NCBI GenBank assembly: GCA_031417555.1
Contig: JANOVV010000028.1
Coordinates: 62,001-126,000 of the forward strand
Reading direction: 5' to 3'
Length of the DNA stretch: 64,000 nucleotides
Source: JADKIH01 sp031417555
Lineage (GTDB): Bacteria; Bacteroidota; Bacteroidia; AKYH767-A; 2013-40CM-41-45
Made by a program: the position numbers and the translations under genes
Part shown: in pieces, positions 1-8,367 of the stretch
How positions within the stretch are numbered: position 1 is the first letter of the stretch
Layout of the letters: every line of letters starts with the position of its first letter
Notes under the pieces: generated by a model
What the model was told of the DNA's origin: nothing
Seen by the model: only the letters and a program-made list of their open reading frames with translations
The model's database searches: none

Positions 1-550
1 CACCGGTTGATAAATCAAGGAAAATACCCAGATTATTATTTAAATGATATTCCGTACCGATGTGTAAATCGAAATTCATGTGACTGGAATGATTATAATA
101 ATTTCTATCACCGTAATAGTCATTATCCCATGATGAATTTACAATTGTGAATCCTAATGATGCTGCCAGGTAAAAATCCCATTTAGAATTTGCATTTAAC
201 AGTTGATCAAAATAATATGTTCCTTTCAAACCAATTGGAATAACTGTTTCACGATAATAATAGTATTTATATGGATAATTCTTTTTTTTGTCACCCCAAT
301 AATAACTATTTGAATAAGTATAAAAGCTAATGAATGGGGCTAATGTAAAATTAGTACCTGCATTTAATTCATAATCTATGTGAAAAACAGGTAAAGATCG
401 TCCGGAATTTCCATAATTCCCTGAATAGCCTCCTACACCCACACCTAAATTTAGGGTATTCCCGTAATTTTCCGTTGTGCGTGTTTCTTGAGCGGAGATA
501 TTTAAACTAAACATTATTAATAAAAGCGAGGCAGTAATAAATGATTTCAT
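1..550 (-). CDS. Outer-membrane beta-barrel protein, C-terminus outside window
   Basis: The reading frame opens with ATG at 548-550 and runs without a stop off the left edge, so only the first 183 residues are visible. It starts with a Sec signal peptide (MKSFITASLLLIMFSLNISA, cleaved near AQE). The mature part is rich in Tyr, Gly and Asn with alternating hydrophobic residues (GVGVGGYSG, FTLAPFISFYTYS, WDFYLAASLGFTIV), as in small outer-membrane barrels of Bacteroidetes. No enzyme motif is seen. A WTRTAAC direct-repeat site with a -7 TTTG at 592-589 lies just upstream, so it is a likely member of the shared regulon. Function beyond outer-membrane location is unknown. Confidence 0.7.
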   Translation of the reverse strand, partial: MKSFITASLLLIMFSLNISAQETRTTENYGNTLNLGVGVGGYSGNYGNSGRSLPVFHIDYELNAGTNFTLAPFISFYTYSNSYYWGDKKKNYPYKYYYYRETVIPIGLKGTYYFDQLLNANSKWDFYLAASLGFTIVNSSWDNDYYGDRNYYNHSSHMNFDLHIGTEYHLNNNLGIFLDLSTG

Positions 551-616
551 AAATTTTATATTTAAAATAGCAGAGTTGATATACTAAGCAAAGCTCGCCA
601 TTTTGCTCAACACAGA

Positions 617-653
617 TTTACATAACTCTGTTAATAATTTACATCATTCACAC
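617..653 (-). promoter_or_regulatory. Direct-repeat activator site 1 (for the barrel gene at 550)
   Basis: Reading the minus strand, GTGTGAATGATGTAAA starts at 653. The half-site ATGTAAA (644-638) recurs identically at 623-617, exactly 21 bp away. A TTTG -7 box follows at 592-589, 25 bp past the second half-site, and the ATG is at 550. Binding by an AraC-type protein is inferred. Confidence 0.75.
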
Positions 654-697
654 ATTAAATGATTTCAATTTATCTAGGGTAAATAAAATGACTGAAA

Positions 698-1081
698 TCA
701 GACCTTTGAAAAATGCTCTATGACAAAAGCATGTTTTTGATTTTCAGTCATTTTATCTGCTTGTTTTACTTCGATATTTATATTTTCAAATCGATGATCA
801 GCTTTTAAAATATTAAATAACTCAGCCTTGGCATCTGTCGGTCCAAAAATAATTACTTCATCAAATTTTCTAATTTCTTCACCCAATTTTTTATAATATT
901 CGGATTGTTGATGTTGTTCTTTATTATGCATAAGTGATTCGCCCTTTCCCATACTAGTTGCCATTACTTCATGAGTAAATTTTGATTCAATTGTTTTTGA
1001 TTCAATTGGACCGGTATTAACTTCCATCAAATGTGCACTTGCATGATCCAACCAAATACCTAAATATTTTGCTTTTGTCAT
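698..1081 (-). CDS. Small protein resembling the baeRF/host-attachment family
   Basis: A 127-residue soluble protein. It begins YLGIWLDHASAHLMEV and has a C-terminal segment EVIIFGPTDAKAELFNIL followed by a charged helix ending in HAFVIEHF. This order (short N-terminal strand with a GIWxDH-like motif, later a 'GPxxAKxEL' segment) resembles bacterial proteins related to eRF1 domain 3 (baeRF/'host attachment' family), common as short forms in Bacteroidetes; this is recognition by eye and not certain. It lies 72 bp downstream of the 70-residue gene on the same strand and is probably co-transcribed from the direct-repeat promoter at 1412-1448. No signal peptide or membrane segment is seen. Confidence 0.65.
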   Translation of the reverse strand: MTKAKYLGIWLDHASAHLMEVNTGPIESKTIESKFTHEVMATSMGKGESLMHNKEQHQQSEYYKKLGEEIRKFDEVIIFGPTDAKAELFNILKADHRFENINIEVKQADKMTENQKHAFVIEHFSKV

Positions 1082-1153
1082 TTCTAATTTATTTGTTTTT
1101 ATTTTGTTAAAAGAATAAATTTAATTGTAAATATTGTTTTTAAGAGCTTACAC

Positions 1154-1366
1154 TTAAATAATTGAATGATTACTTTCATATTTATTTAACAATGCTTCTA
1201 ATGAATTATAATAATCTTTAAGGATTTTAATATTTATTTCCGGATTTTCTGTATCTGGAATTGTAACCGGCATTTCAGCAATGTATTTAGTTAACTCCGG
1301 AAATTTATCCTGAATAGTCATAGTTAATTTTAAAATATCACTATTCAATTCCTTTTCTGTTTTCAT
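1154..1366 (-). CDS. Small conserved-looking acidic protein, function unknown
   Basis: A 70-residue, cysteine-free, mostly helical protein (KELNSDILKLTMTIQDKFPE, then NPEINIKILKDYYNSLEALL). I do not recognise a family. It looks genuine because it has its own promoter: a direct-repeat site (1448-1412) and TTTG box (1387-1384) place the start of transcription about 10 nt before the ATG. It is the first gene of a probable two-gene unit with the baeRF-like protein. It lies between the kinase operon and that gene, with which it shares a strand. Confidence 0.6.
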   Translation of the reverse strand: MKTEKELNSDILKLTMTIQDKFPELTKYIAEMPVTIPDTENPEINIKILKDYYNSLEALLNKYESNHSII

Positions 1367-1411
1367 ATTGGATATTTAAAAATCAAAGTTACTTTACCTG
1401 GAAATTATAAT

Positions 1412-1448
1412 GTTATAAAAATTTTGAAATAAGTTACATTATTCCCAC
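1412..1448 (-). promoter_or_regulatory. Direct-repeat activator site 2 (for the 70-aa gene)
   Basis: The minus strand reads GTGGGAATAATGTAAC from 1448 to 1433. Half-sites are ATGTAAC (1439-1433) and TTATAAC (1418-1412), 21 bp apart. TTTG at 1387-1384 is 25 bp further, with the ATG at 1366. Confidence 0.7.
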
Positions 1449-1517
1449 TTTCAGAAAAATGTTTCTTTCTACCAGTAAATTCAATTTTTTGAAAATTTAC
1501 TTTTGATAAGTATTATT

Positions 1518-3419
1518 TTATTCGGCGGGAATATAAATATCAAATTGTGCACCTTTATTTAATTCACTTTTAGCTGAGATTATTCCACTGTGATTTTCAA
1601 CTATTTTTTTTACGATTGCAAGCCCGATTCCAGTACCGGCATAAACTTCTTTACCGTGAAGTTTTTGGAACACTTCAAAAATACGTTCACTAAAGTGTGG
1701 CTCGAAGCCAATGCCATTATCTTTTATTGTGATATGGCAATAGTTCTTTCCGGATGAAAGTTTTGGATTATTTAATGTACTGCCTTTTACATTTTGACTC
1801 TTGATTGATATAATCGGAGAAACACCGGGATTTGAAAATTTGAGTGCATTACTTATAAGATTGTACATAAGCTGGCGAAATTGAAAAGAAATAATGTTTG
1901 CATATCCAAGTTCAGTTGATTCAATTTTGGCTTGTTTTTCTTGAATGGTATCTCTTAATTCTGCTTTTACTTCTTCTATAATTAATTTTAGTTCTGTTTT
2001 TTCAAATTTTAGTTCTGTAGTGCTAATTCGCGAAAATGCCAGTAAATCATCAATAAGTTGTTGCATTCTTCCAGCAGCTAATTGCATCCTTTTAAAATTA
2101 TATTGGCCATTTTCAGAGAGCTTTTCATTCTCAAGTATAATCGTAACAAAAGTTTGAATTTTACGAAGAGGTTCTTGCAAATCATGACTAGATACATAGG
2201 TGAAAGCAATAAGCTCTTTGTTGGCAATAATTAACTCGGCTGCTCGTTTTTCTTTCTCTTCATTTTGAAAAGCAAGTTCTTTGTTGGCAATGCCTAACTC
2301 TGCAGCCCGTTTTTCTTTCTCTTCATTTTGAAAAGCAAGTTCCTTGTTTGCAATACCTAACTCAGCTGCTCTTTTTTCTTTCTCTTCGTTTTGATAGGCG
2401 AGTTCTTTGTTGGCAACACCTAATTCTGCTGCTCGCTTTTCTTTTTCATCGTTTTGATAAGCAAGTTCTTTGTTGGCAATGCCTAACTCTGCAGCCCGTT
2501 TTTCTTTCTCAGCATTTTCAAAGACAAGTTTTTTGTTGGCAATACCTAACTCATCTGCACGTTTTTCTTTCTCTTTGTTTTCAAAGGCAAGTTTTTTGTT
2601 GGCAATGCCTAACTCCGCTGCCCGTTTTTCTTTTTCTTCATTTTGAAAAGCAAGTTCTTTATTAGCAATTCCTAATTCTGCTGCACGTTTTTCTTTTTCT
2701 TCGTTTTGAAAGGCTAGTTCTATGTTTGCAATACTTAGCTCCGCAGCGCGTTTTTCTTTTTCTTTATTTTGAAAGGCAAGTTCTTTGTTGGCAATGATTA
2801 ATTCTGCCGCGCGTTTTTCTTTCTCTGCTGCCCGTTTTTCTTTTTCTATGTTTTGAAAAACTAGTTCTTTATTGGCAATGCCTAACTCTGCTGCTCTTTT
2901 TTCTTTCTCTTCGTTTTGATAGACAAGTTCTTTGTTGGCAATAATTAACTCTTCTGCCCGCTTTCCTTTCTCCTCGTCTTGAAAGACAAGTTCCTTGTTG
3001 GCAATGCCTAGCTCTGCTGCACGTTTCCCTTTCTCTTCATCTTGAAAGGCTAGTTCTATATTAGCAATGCCTAATTCTTCTGCCCGTTTTCCTTTCTCTT
3101 CGTCTTGAAAGGCTAGTTCTTTGTTAGCAATGCCCAACTCTGCCGCCCGCTTTTCTTTCTCTTCGTCTTGAAAGACTAGTTCCTTGTTAGCTATGCCTAA
3201 CTCTGCCGCCCTTTTTCCTTTCTCTCCTTTTTGAAAGGCAAGCTCTTTGTTGGCAATCACTAACTCTGCTGCCCTTTTTCCTTTTTCTTCTTTTTGAATA
3301 ACAAGTTCTTTGCGGGCAATCACTAATTCTGCTGCCAGTTTTTCTTTCTCTTCTTTTTGAACGGCAAGTTCTTTACGAAGAATGATTAACTCATTTTCCG
3401 TTTTATTTATTTTAACCAT
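1518..3419 (-). CDS. Histidine kinase with 18-copy 21-residue coiled-coil repeat
   Basis: A 633-residue protein. Residues 1-23 are a lead-in; residues 24-403 are a tandem array of a 21-residue unit (typical copy EKEKRAAELGIANKELAFQNE), 18 full or nearly full copies, with one extra 7-residue fragment (EKEKRAA) between copies 8 and 9. Twenty-one residues equal three heptads, so this is almost certainly one long coiled coil. The HisKA domain starts at about 404, with phospho-acceptor H412 in SSHDLQEPL, followed by a HATPase with an N box (LISNALKFS), DNGIGFEP and GTGIGLAIVKK. There is no membrane segment, PAS or other sensor domain, so it is probably cytosolic. It is the last gene of the AraC-to-kinase operon, 28 bp after a receiver. 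The phosphate acceptor is probably one of the four stand-alone receivers, by inference from the operon. Confidence 0.9.
   Translation of the reverse strand: MVKINKTENELIILRKELAVQKEEKEKLAAELVIARKELVIQKEEKGKRAAELVIANKELAFQKGEKGKRAAELGIANKELVFQDEEKEKRAAELGIANKELAFQDEEKGKRAEELGIANIELAFQDEEKGKRAAELGIANKELVFQDEEKGKRAEELIIANKELVYQNEEKEKRAAELGIANKELVFQNIEKEKRAAEKEKRAAELIIANKELAFQNKEKEKRAAELSIANIELAFQNEEKEKRAAELGIANKELAFQNEEKEKRAAELGIANKKLAFENKEKEKRADELGIANKKLVFENAEKEKRAAELGIANKELAYQNDEKEKRAAELGVANKELAYQNEEKEKRAAELGIANKELAFQNEEKEKRAAELGIANKELAFQNEEKEKRAAELIIANKELIAFTYVSSHDLQEPLRKIQTFVTIILENEKLSENGQYNFKRMQLAAGRMQQLIDDLLAFSRISTTELKFEKTELKLIIEEVKAELRDTIQEKQAKIESTELGYANIISFQFRQLMYNLISNALKFSNPGVSPIISIKSQNVKGSTLNNPKLSSGKNYCHITIKDNGIGFEPHFSERIFEVFQKLHGKEVYAGTGIGLAIVKKIVENHSGIISAKSELNKGAQFDIYIPAE
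2211..3350 (-). repeat. 63-bp tandem repeat encoding the kinase coiled coil
   Basis: About 18 imperfect copies of a 63-bp unit lie inside the kinase gene, with one 21-bp partial unit. Copies differ mostly at wobble positions and at G/E and A/V changes. Length change by slippage or recombination in 63-bp steps would preserve both the reading frame and the heptad phase. Confidence 0.9.
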
Positions 3420-3447
3420 ATTCAGGCTTGATAAAGTTGATTTGTTT

Positions 3448-3933
3448 TTAATTAACTAAACTGTTTTCCAATGTGAGCACAAAATTTTCTATGGTCGGTT
3501 GTAATATATTTCCTGAATTACCGATTGGCAGGTCTCGCATTAAAATCGCAACAGTTTGTTGAATTAGTTTTTTCAACTGTGAAAATTCTGCCGGTTTGCG
3601 GATGAAATAGTGTGCCCCATTTTTGTAAAGCTGATTTACAACGTCTTGTTCAAAAGAAGTTGAGTATATGATTACAGGAAGTTTATTCAGACTGTTATTT
3701 AGTTTTATTTCATTTAAACATTCGAAACCATTTTTTCTGGGCATATTTAGATCCAGGAAAAGTACATCCGGAAGTTGATGAGAATTTTCATCTAGGTATA
3801 CCATTAATTTTTCACCATCCATAACTATTGCAAGCTGCGTTGGAACTGTTAATGATTCTAATGCCATACTAAAAAAGAAACGGTCATCTTTGTCGTCATC
3901 TGCTAAAAGGATACTCAATTGTTTTATACTCAT
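3448..3933 (-). CDS. Stand-alone response regulator receiver (Rcp1-like)
   Basis: A 161-residue protein made only of a REC domain. The acidic pocket is LLADDDKDDRFFF (residues 9-21), the phospho-acceptor is D61 in FLDLNMPRKNGFE, the switch Ser/Thr lies in IIYSTSF, and the conserved Lys in IRKPAEF. There is no DNA-binding or enzymatic output domain; a roughly 40-residue C-terminal tail follows. Its ATG overlaps the stop of the next upstream receiver by 4 bp (3930-3933), so translation is probably coupled. It precedes the coiled-coil kinase by 28 bp, which makes it the nearest candidate partner. Such receivers usually act as phosphorelay intermediates or by protein contact. Confidence 0.88.
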   Translation of the reverse strand: MSIKQLSILLADDDKDDRFFFSMALESLTVPTQLAIVMDGEKLMVYLDENSHQLPDVLFLDLNMPRKNGFECLNEIKLNNSLNKLPVIIYSTSFEQDVVNQLYKNGAHYFIRKPAEFSQLKKLIQQTVAILMRDLPIGNSGNILQPTIENFVLTLENSLVN

Positions 3934-4406
3934 GCGTTAAGAATGTATTTTAATTGACTGGCTGAAACTATTTTATCTGATGCTATTGGAATCGCATGTT
4001 GAATAACTTGCATAAGTTGGTTGAAATTGCCGGGCTTGCGGATATATATATTGGCTCCAATCTTAAAGGCATGGTTTATAGAATCCCGCGAATTCGATGT
4101 TGAAAATATAACTATTGGAAGATCTTTAAGTCTATCGTTTTTCTTTATTTCAGATAAACATTCGAAACCGTTTTTACGCGGCATATTGATGTCTAAGAAT
4201 AAAAGATTGGGAAGATCAATAGTTTCATTAGTGAGCAGTTGCATGAGTTCTTCTCCGTCATTGACTGTTTTCAGATTTGTGGATAGATTTAATTTAGCTA
4301 ACGCTTCTTTAAAAAAATTGCAATCGTCGGTATCGTCATCTGCAAGGAGAATGTTTAGTGTTTTTATTTTTTTATAGTTCGGTAATGGTTCGTATAATAT
4401 TTTCAT
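3930..4406 (-). CDS. Stand-alone response regulator receiver
   Basis: A 158-residue REC-only protein. The acidic triad is in LLADDDTDDCNFF (residues 20-32), the phospho-acceptor is D72 in FLDINMPRKNGFE, the switch Ser/Thr is in IFSTSNSRD and the Lys in IRKPGNF. It is clearly paralogous to its two neighbours (shared NMPRKNGFECL and IRKP segments), so the trio arose by tandem duplication. It overlaps the downstream receiver by 4 bp and follows another by 24 bp. No output domain is present. Confidence 0.88.
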   Translation of the reverse strand: MKILYEPLPNYKKIKTLNILLADDDTDDCNFFKEALAKLNLSTNLKTVNDGEELMQLLTNETIDLPNLLFLDINMPRKNGFECLSEIKKNDRLKDLPIVIFSTSNSRDSINHAFKIGANIYIRKPGNFNQLMQVIQHAIPIASDKIVSASQLKYILNA

Positions 4407-4430
4407 TATTTAATGTATTAATACAATTTA

Positions 4431-4889
4431 TTACTTTCCGGAGTCTTTGGATGATTGTAATTCTAATAGTTTTGTAAGTGAAAGTTCAATAATATTCCTT
4501 AATTGTTTGAAATCACCGGGTTTTCGAATATAGTTTTGTGCTCCTATTTCGAAAAGTTTATTTGCCAGGTCCAACTCATAAACTTTATCCCGTGAATAAG
4601 ATGTTGAAAACACAACTACATGGATATCTTTCAGTTTAATATTTTCTTTTATTTCAGTTAAACATTCGTATCCTGTTTTGCGTGGCATGCTCAGATCAAG
4701 AAAAAGAATGTCAGGCAAGTGTTCTAGGCTCTTACCAAGATAATCCATAAGCTCTTCTCCATCATTGACAGTTTTAAGTTGAGTGGGAATAGTAATTTCC
4801 TTTAATGCGTTCTCGAAAAATAATCGATCGTCTTTATCATCATCTGCAAGTAAAATATTAATTACAGTATTCATTTGATTTGTTTTCAT
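4431..4889 (-). CDS. Stand-alone response regulator receiver
   Basis: A 152-residue REC-only protein, third of the paralogous trio. Key residues: LLADDDKDDRLFF (residues 13-25), D65 in FLDLSMPRKTGYE, VFSTSYSRD, and IRKPGDF. Compared with its paralogues it has a short insert after the switch residue (YSRDKVYELDLANKLFEIGA). It lies 7 bp after the NtrC-like receiver gene. No effector domain; probably a relay protein within this operon. Confidence 0.88.
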   Translation of the reverse strand: MKTNQMNTVINILLADDDKDDRLFFENALKEITIPTQLKTVNDGEELMDYLGKSLEHLPDILFLDLSMPRKTGYECLTEIKENIKLKDIHVVVFSTSYSRDKVYELDLANKLFEIGAQNYIRKPGDFKQLRNIIELSLTKLLELQSSKDSGK

Positions 4890-4896
4890 ATTTAAT

Positions 4897-5331
4897 TTAC
4901 ATCCTCTCCATATACCAATTTAATTCTTTCTCCATTTTTTTGTAACGGAAAATTGTTGTAATAATTTTTCGTAAACGCATGAAGGCTGTTTCGCTTTTCA
5001 CAACGTAGTCAAAAGCCCTGTGATGCATACAATTTACAGCGACTTCAATTTTATCCTGAGAGGATAACATAATAACAGGAATATCCTGATTATATGCTTT
5101 TATTTTATCCAATGTTTCCATTCCATTCATTGCATTTTTATCGATACCATCGAGATGGTAATCTAGAATAATTACATCAGGACTGTGTGATAAATTTTCC
5201 ATGCACAGTTCACCTGTGGCAAATGTTTCGATTTCGAAATCGGCATTTTCTAAAAATTCTATTTCTAGTGATTTTAAAAAGACTGCATCATCATCTACTA
5301 AAAAGAGTTTAATCTTACTTTCGTTTTTCAT
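4897..5331 (-). CDS. Response regulator receiver, divergent type
   Basis: A 144-residue REC-only protein of a different subfamily from the three that follow. Acidic pocket LFLVDDDAVFLKSLE; phospho-acceptor D57 in IILDYHLDGIDKNAMNG, with the extended loop after the Asp often seen in Bacteroidetes receivers; switch Ser in VIMLSSQDK; conserved Lys in DYVVKSE. The C-terminus (RYKKMEKELNWYMERM) is a short charged helix without a DNA-binding domain. Its start overlaps the hybrid kinase stop (5328-5331), so the two are probably translationally coupled and functionally linked. Confidence 0.87.
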   Translation of the reverse strand: MKNESKIKLFLVDDDAVFLKSLEIEFLENADFEIETFATGELCMENLSHSPDVIILDYHLDGIDKNAMNGMETLDKIKAYNQDIPVIMLSSQDKIEVAVNCMHHRAFDYVVKSETAFMRLRKIITTIFRYKKMEKELNWYMERM

Positions 5332-7694
5332 TTATTTGTATTCTTTAATATATTATATTCATCTTCCAATTCTTTACAAGCTTGCATGCAAACTTTTTCA
5401 AGTTGTAATACTAAATCATTTATGTTTTCTGTTTGAAGTTGCGTATTTGCATATTCATGTACTTTTTTTGCTATATTTTCAAAATCTGTATGAATTCCCA
5501 TAATTGAAAAAGATGGAATCATTTTATGGGCCGCAGCTTGTAAAGAATTCCAATCTTTATTCTGCAGGCTTTGTTTCATATTATCAATTAATGATGGCGT
5601 TTGTTTTAAATAAAGACTAATCATTTCCATTATTAAAGCCGGATTTGATTTTGTATGTTTATTCAAATAGTTTAAATTGATATATTTTGCTATATTATCT
5701 TGTTTGCTTTTATTTTGATTGTCCTGATTTATTTTTGTTTCAACTAATATAGATGTAGGTTTTCTTACTAAACTAATTATTTTGTTATACAACAATTCTT
5801 CGTTGACGGGTTTTGAAACATAATCGTTCATCCCAATCGCTTTGCATTTCGCTAAATCTACTGTTGTTACATCAGCTGTTAAAGCGATAATAGGAATTTT
5901 GGATTTCATTGTATTCCTAATATATTCGGTGGCTTCAAATCCATTCATTTCAGGCATCTGTAAATCCATTAAAATAATGTCGTACGAATTAATTTTTAGT
6001 TTTTCAATAGCTATCTTACCATTTTCTGCAATATCACGATCAAAACCTAAATCATCCAATATTGTTTTCATTAATAATTGATTAAGCGGAATGTCTTCAA
6101 CAACTAATATTTTTACAGTTCTAATTTCTTTATTTATTTCTTCAGGTTCAATTTCTAAATTGACTTCTTCATTTGTTTTTTTAAAAGTCAAAGTAAAACT
6201 AAAAGTTGAACCTTCTTTAATCTTACTTTTTACATGGATAATTCCTCCTTGTGGTTCTACCAGTTGTTTCACAATGGCAAGCCCTAAGCCGGTTCCACCA
6301 TATAATCGCGAGGTGCCGCTGGATGCTTGTTGAAAGTTTTCAAAAATATTTTCTAATTTATTTTCGGCTATTCCAATTCCTGTATCTGAAACCATAAATT
6401 CAATGGTGGCTTTTTCATTATTTTCACTAACCAGTCGGACGCTAACGGTTATTTTTCCACTGCTTGTAAATTTTACTGCATTACTAATCAGATTTAATAT
6501 AATCTGATGCAATCGTACCGGATCGCCTATAAGTACCTCCGGAATATTTTTGTCGTATTCTTTAACAAGTTCAAGATTCTTCTCCTGGATTTTTGTATCA
6601 AATAAATGAAGCATTGCAGATATAGATAGCTCTAATTTAAAAGGGATTGCTTCAAATGACATTTTTCCTGAATCTACTTTGGCAAGATCAAGAATGTCGT
6701 TAATCAGAACTATTAAAGCATCGCCACTCATTTTTATGGCAGTTAAATATTCTTTTTGTTTGGCCGTCAGGTCGGTTTTCAATACAACTTTTGTAAATCC
6801 TATTATTGCATTCATCGGAGTGCGAATTTCATGACTCATGTTGGAAAGGAATTGCTGTTTGGCTTGAACTGCATTTTCTGCAATTATAGTTGCGCTTTCT
6901 GCATTAATCTTTGCTTTTTCGGCAATTTCAGTTGCTAATTCAGCAAATACTCTGGCTTCGATTAATTCTTTTTCTATTCTTTTTTGTTCTGTAATTACCC
7001 GGGCTACAACGACAGCACCAAGTACTTTCCCTCTGTCGTCTTTATAAACGGATCCATTAAAAAGTACATCGGTTAGTTTTCCATCCATCATTGTTAATGG
7101 AAAGTCTTCTACAAAACCATTTGCAAAAACCTGTTTATAACCTTCGCGGGCTTTTTCCGGTTCTGTAAAATACCTGGAGAAATCTGAACCAATTAGTTTC
7201 TCTCGGGATACATGTGTTATTTTTACTGAAGCATTATTCATATCAGAAATTTTTCCTTCTGAATTAATTGTAAAAAGAGGATCGCGACTTGCTTCAATAA
7301 GGCTTAATGAATATTTTGAAAGTAATTTTTGTGTTGTAACATCTCTTGCGACAATCACAACACCGAGAACATTTCCTTTATCATCTTTGTAAACAGACCC
7401 ATTGAATAATACATCTGTCAATTTTCCATTTGTATGACGGAGTGTAAGTGGAGAATCAGTTACAGAACCATTAGCAAACACTTCCTGGTAAACTTCTCTT
7501 GCTTTTTGAGGCTCAGTAAAATAATCGAAAAAATCAGTACCGGTAAGTTTCTCACGGCTCATTCCGGTAATATTTGCCAATGCCTGATTCATGTCGGTTA
7601 TTTTTCCATGAGTATTTATAGTAACCAATGGATCTAAACTGGCTTCTATTAAACTTCTCGCATACTGCGATTCAGGCATATTATTATTTTCCAT
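5328..7694 (-). CDS. Hybrid histidine kinase PAS-PAS-HisKA-HATPase-REC-HPt
   Basis: A 788-residue soluble phosphorelay protein. Two similar PAS domains (about residues 10-125 and 128-240; each has EASxDPLxTIN and FxxYFTEPxKARE) look like an internal duplication. A coiled linker (240-282) leads to HisKA with H288 in NMSHEIRTPMN, then HATPase (N box NLISNAVKF near 401, DTGIGI, GGTGLGLAIVK), REC with D577 in ILMDLQMPEMNG, and a C-terminal HPt with H723 in AAAHKMIPSF. All relay residues are present, so a His-Asp-His relay to the downstream receivers is plausible. No membrane segments. It is the second gene of the operon, 29 bp after the AraC gene. The ligand of the PAS domains is unknown. Confidence 0.93.
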   Translation of the reverse strand: MENNNMPESQYARSLIEASLDPLVTINTHGKITDMNQALANITGMSREKLTGTDFFDYFTEPQKAREVYQEVFANGSVTDSPLTLRHTNGKLTDVLFNGSVYKDDKGNVLGVVIVARDVTTQKLLSKYSLSLIEASRDPLFTINSEGKISDMNNASVKITHVSREKLIGSDFSRYFTEPEKAREGYKQVFANGFVEDFPLTMMDGKLTDVLFNGSVYKDDRGKVLGAVVVARVITEQKRIEKELIEARVFAELATEIAEKAKINAESATIIAENAVQAKQQFLSNMSHEIRTPMNAIIGFTKVVLKTDLTAKQKEYLTAIKMSGDALIVLINDILDLAKVDSGKMSFEAIPFKLELSISAMLHLFDTKIQEKNLELVKEYDKNIPEVLIGDPVRLHQIILNLISNAVKFTSSGKITVSVRLVSENNEKATIEFMVSDTGIGIAENKLENIFENFQQASSGTSRLYGGTGLGLAIVKQLVEPQGGIIHVKSKIKEGSTFSFTLTFKKTNEEVNLEIEPEEINKEIRTVKILVVEDIPLNQLLMKTILDDLGFDRDIAENGKIAIEKLKINSYDIILMDLQMPEMNGFEATEYIRNTMKSKIPIIALTADVTTVDLAKCKAIGMNDYVSKPVNEELLYNKIISLVRKPTSILVETKINQDNQNKSKQDNIAKYINLNYLNKHTKSNPALIMEMISLYLKQTPSLIDNMKQSLQNKDWNSLQAAAHKMIPSFSIMGIHTDFENIAKKVHEYANTQLQTENINDLVLQLEKVCMQACKELEDEYNILKNTNK

Positions 7695-7723
7695 TTATTC
7701 CGATACTATTTATTGGGAGTAAA

Positions 7724-8311
7724 TCAATTATTATTTATTTGAATCTGATTGCCTATTTCTTCTATTGGCATTCGCTTTTTATCTTTTAATTTCTTGAAGT
7801 GCGATGGAGAAAGACCTGTAACTTTTTTAAATTGATTTGAAAGATGAGCAACACTACTGTAATTCATTTTCCATGCAATTTCTGTAATATTTAATTCTCC
7901 GTAAATCATTAATTCTTTTATCCGTTCAATTTTATGTGAAATGATAAATTGCTCTATAGTCGTTCCTTGTACTTCTGAAAATAAATTCGATAAATAGGTA
8001 TAATCATGATTTAATTTTTTACTCAAAAAATCAGAAAAATTGGTTTTTATTATTTCATCAGTATGATGAACCATTTCGATAATTACATTTTTAATTTTTT
8101 CGATTAATACTGCGCGTTTGTCATCCATCAATTCTAGACCGGAATTCAGCAATACAACCTTCATTTCTTCGCGTTGTTCAATAGAAATATTTTCCATGAT
8201 TTCAACTTCGCCTAAATCAACAACAATAAAATGTAATCCAAGACTTTTTAATGCTTCTTTAACCGCCAATTTACAGCGATTACTGACCATGTATTTGATG
8301 TATATTTTCAA
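7724..8311 (-). CDS. AraC-family transcriptional regulator (TTG start)
   Basis: The C-terminal ~100 residues form the two helix-turn-helix units of AraC/XylS proteins (LSKKLNHDYTYLSNLFSEV, then ITEIAWKMNYSSVAHLSNQF and FKKVTGLSPSHFKKL). The N-terminal ~85 residues (KIYIKYMVSNRCKLAVKEAL, LGLHFIVVDLGEVEI) are an HMA-like small domain often seen in Bacteroidetes AraC proteins. I chose TTG at 8311 because homologues I know begin with this KIYIKxMV segment and because the proposed -7 box covers 8342-8339, so a start at 8341 would precede transcription. ATG at 8290 is a weaker alternative. It heads a seven-gene two-component operon and has direct-repeat site 3 immediately upstream. I infer that it binds that site and 13 similar ones, and regulates itself. 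Confidence 0.88.
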   Translation of the reverse strand: MKIYIKYMVSNRCKLAVKEALKSLGLHFIVVDLGEVEIMENISIEQREEMKVVLLNSGLELMDDKRAVLIEKIKNVIIEMVHHTDEIIKTNFSDFLSKKLNHDYTYLSNLFSEVQGTTIEQFIISHKIERIKELMIYGELNITEIAWKMNYSSVAHLSNQFKKVTGLSPSHFKKLKDKKRMPIEEIGNQIQINNN

Positions 8312-8367
8312 ATGGTTCTGTTTTAATTGAGACTTGTACAAATTTGTGTTTTTTAAGACCTGTAATT

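Noticed and set aside
2348..2665. 105-codon plus-strand ORF inside the coiled-coil kinase gene
   Set aside because: Antisense shadow of the 63-bp repeat with a Cys/Leu/Phe-rich periodic product.
2211..3350. Regular 63-bp repeats that could be mistaken for a CRISPR array
   Set aside because: Repeats are in frame within a kinase gene, adjoin one another without unique spacers, and encode a coiled coil.
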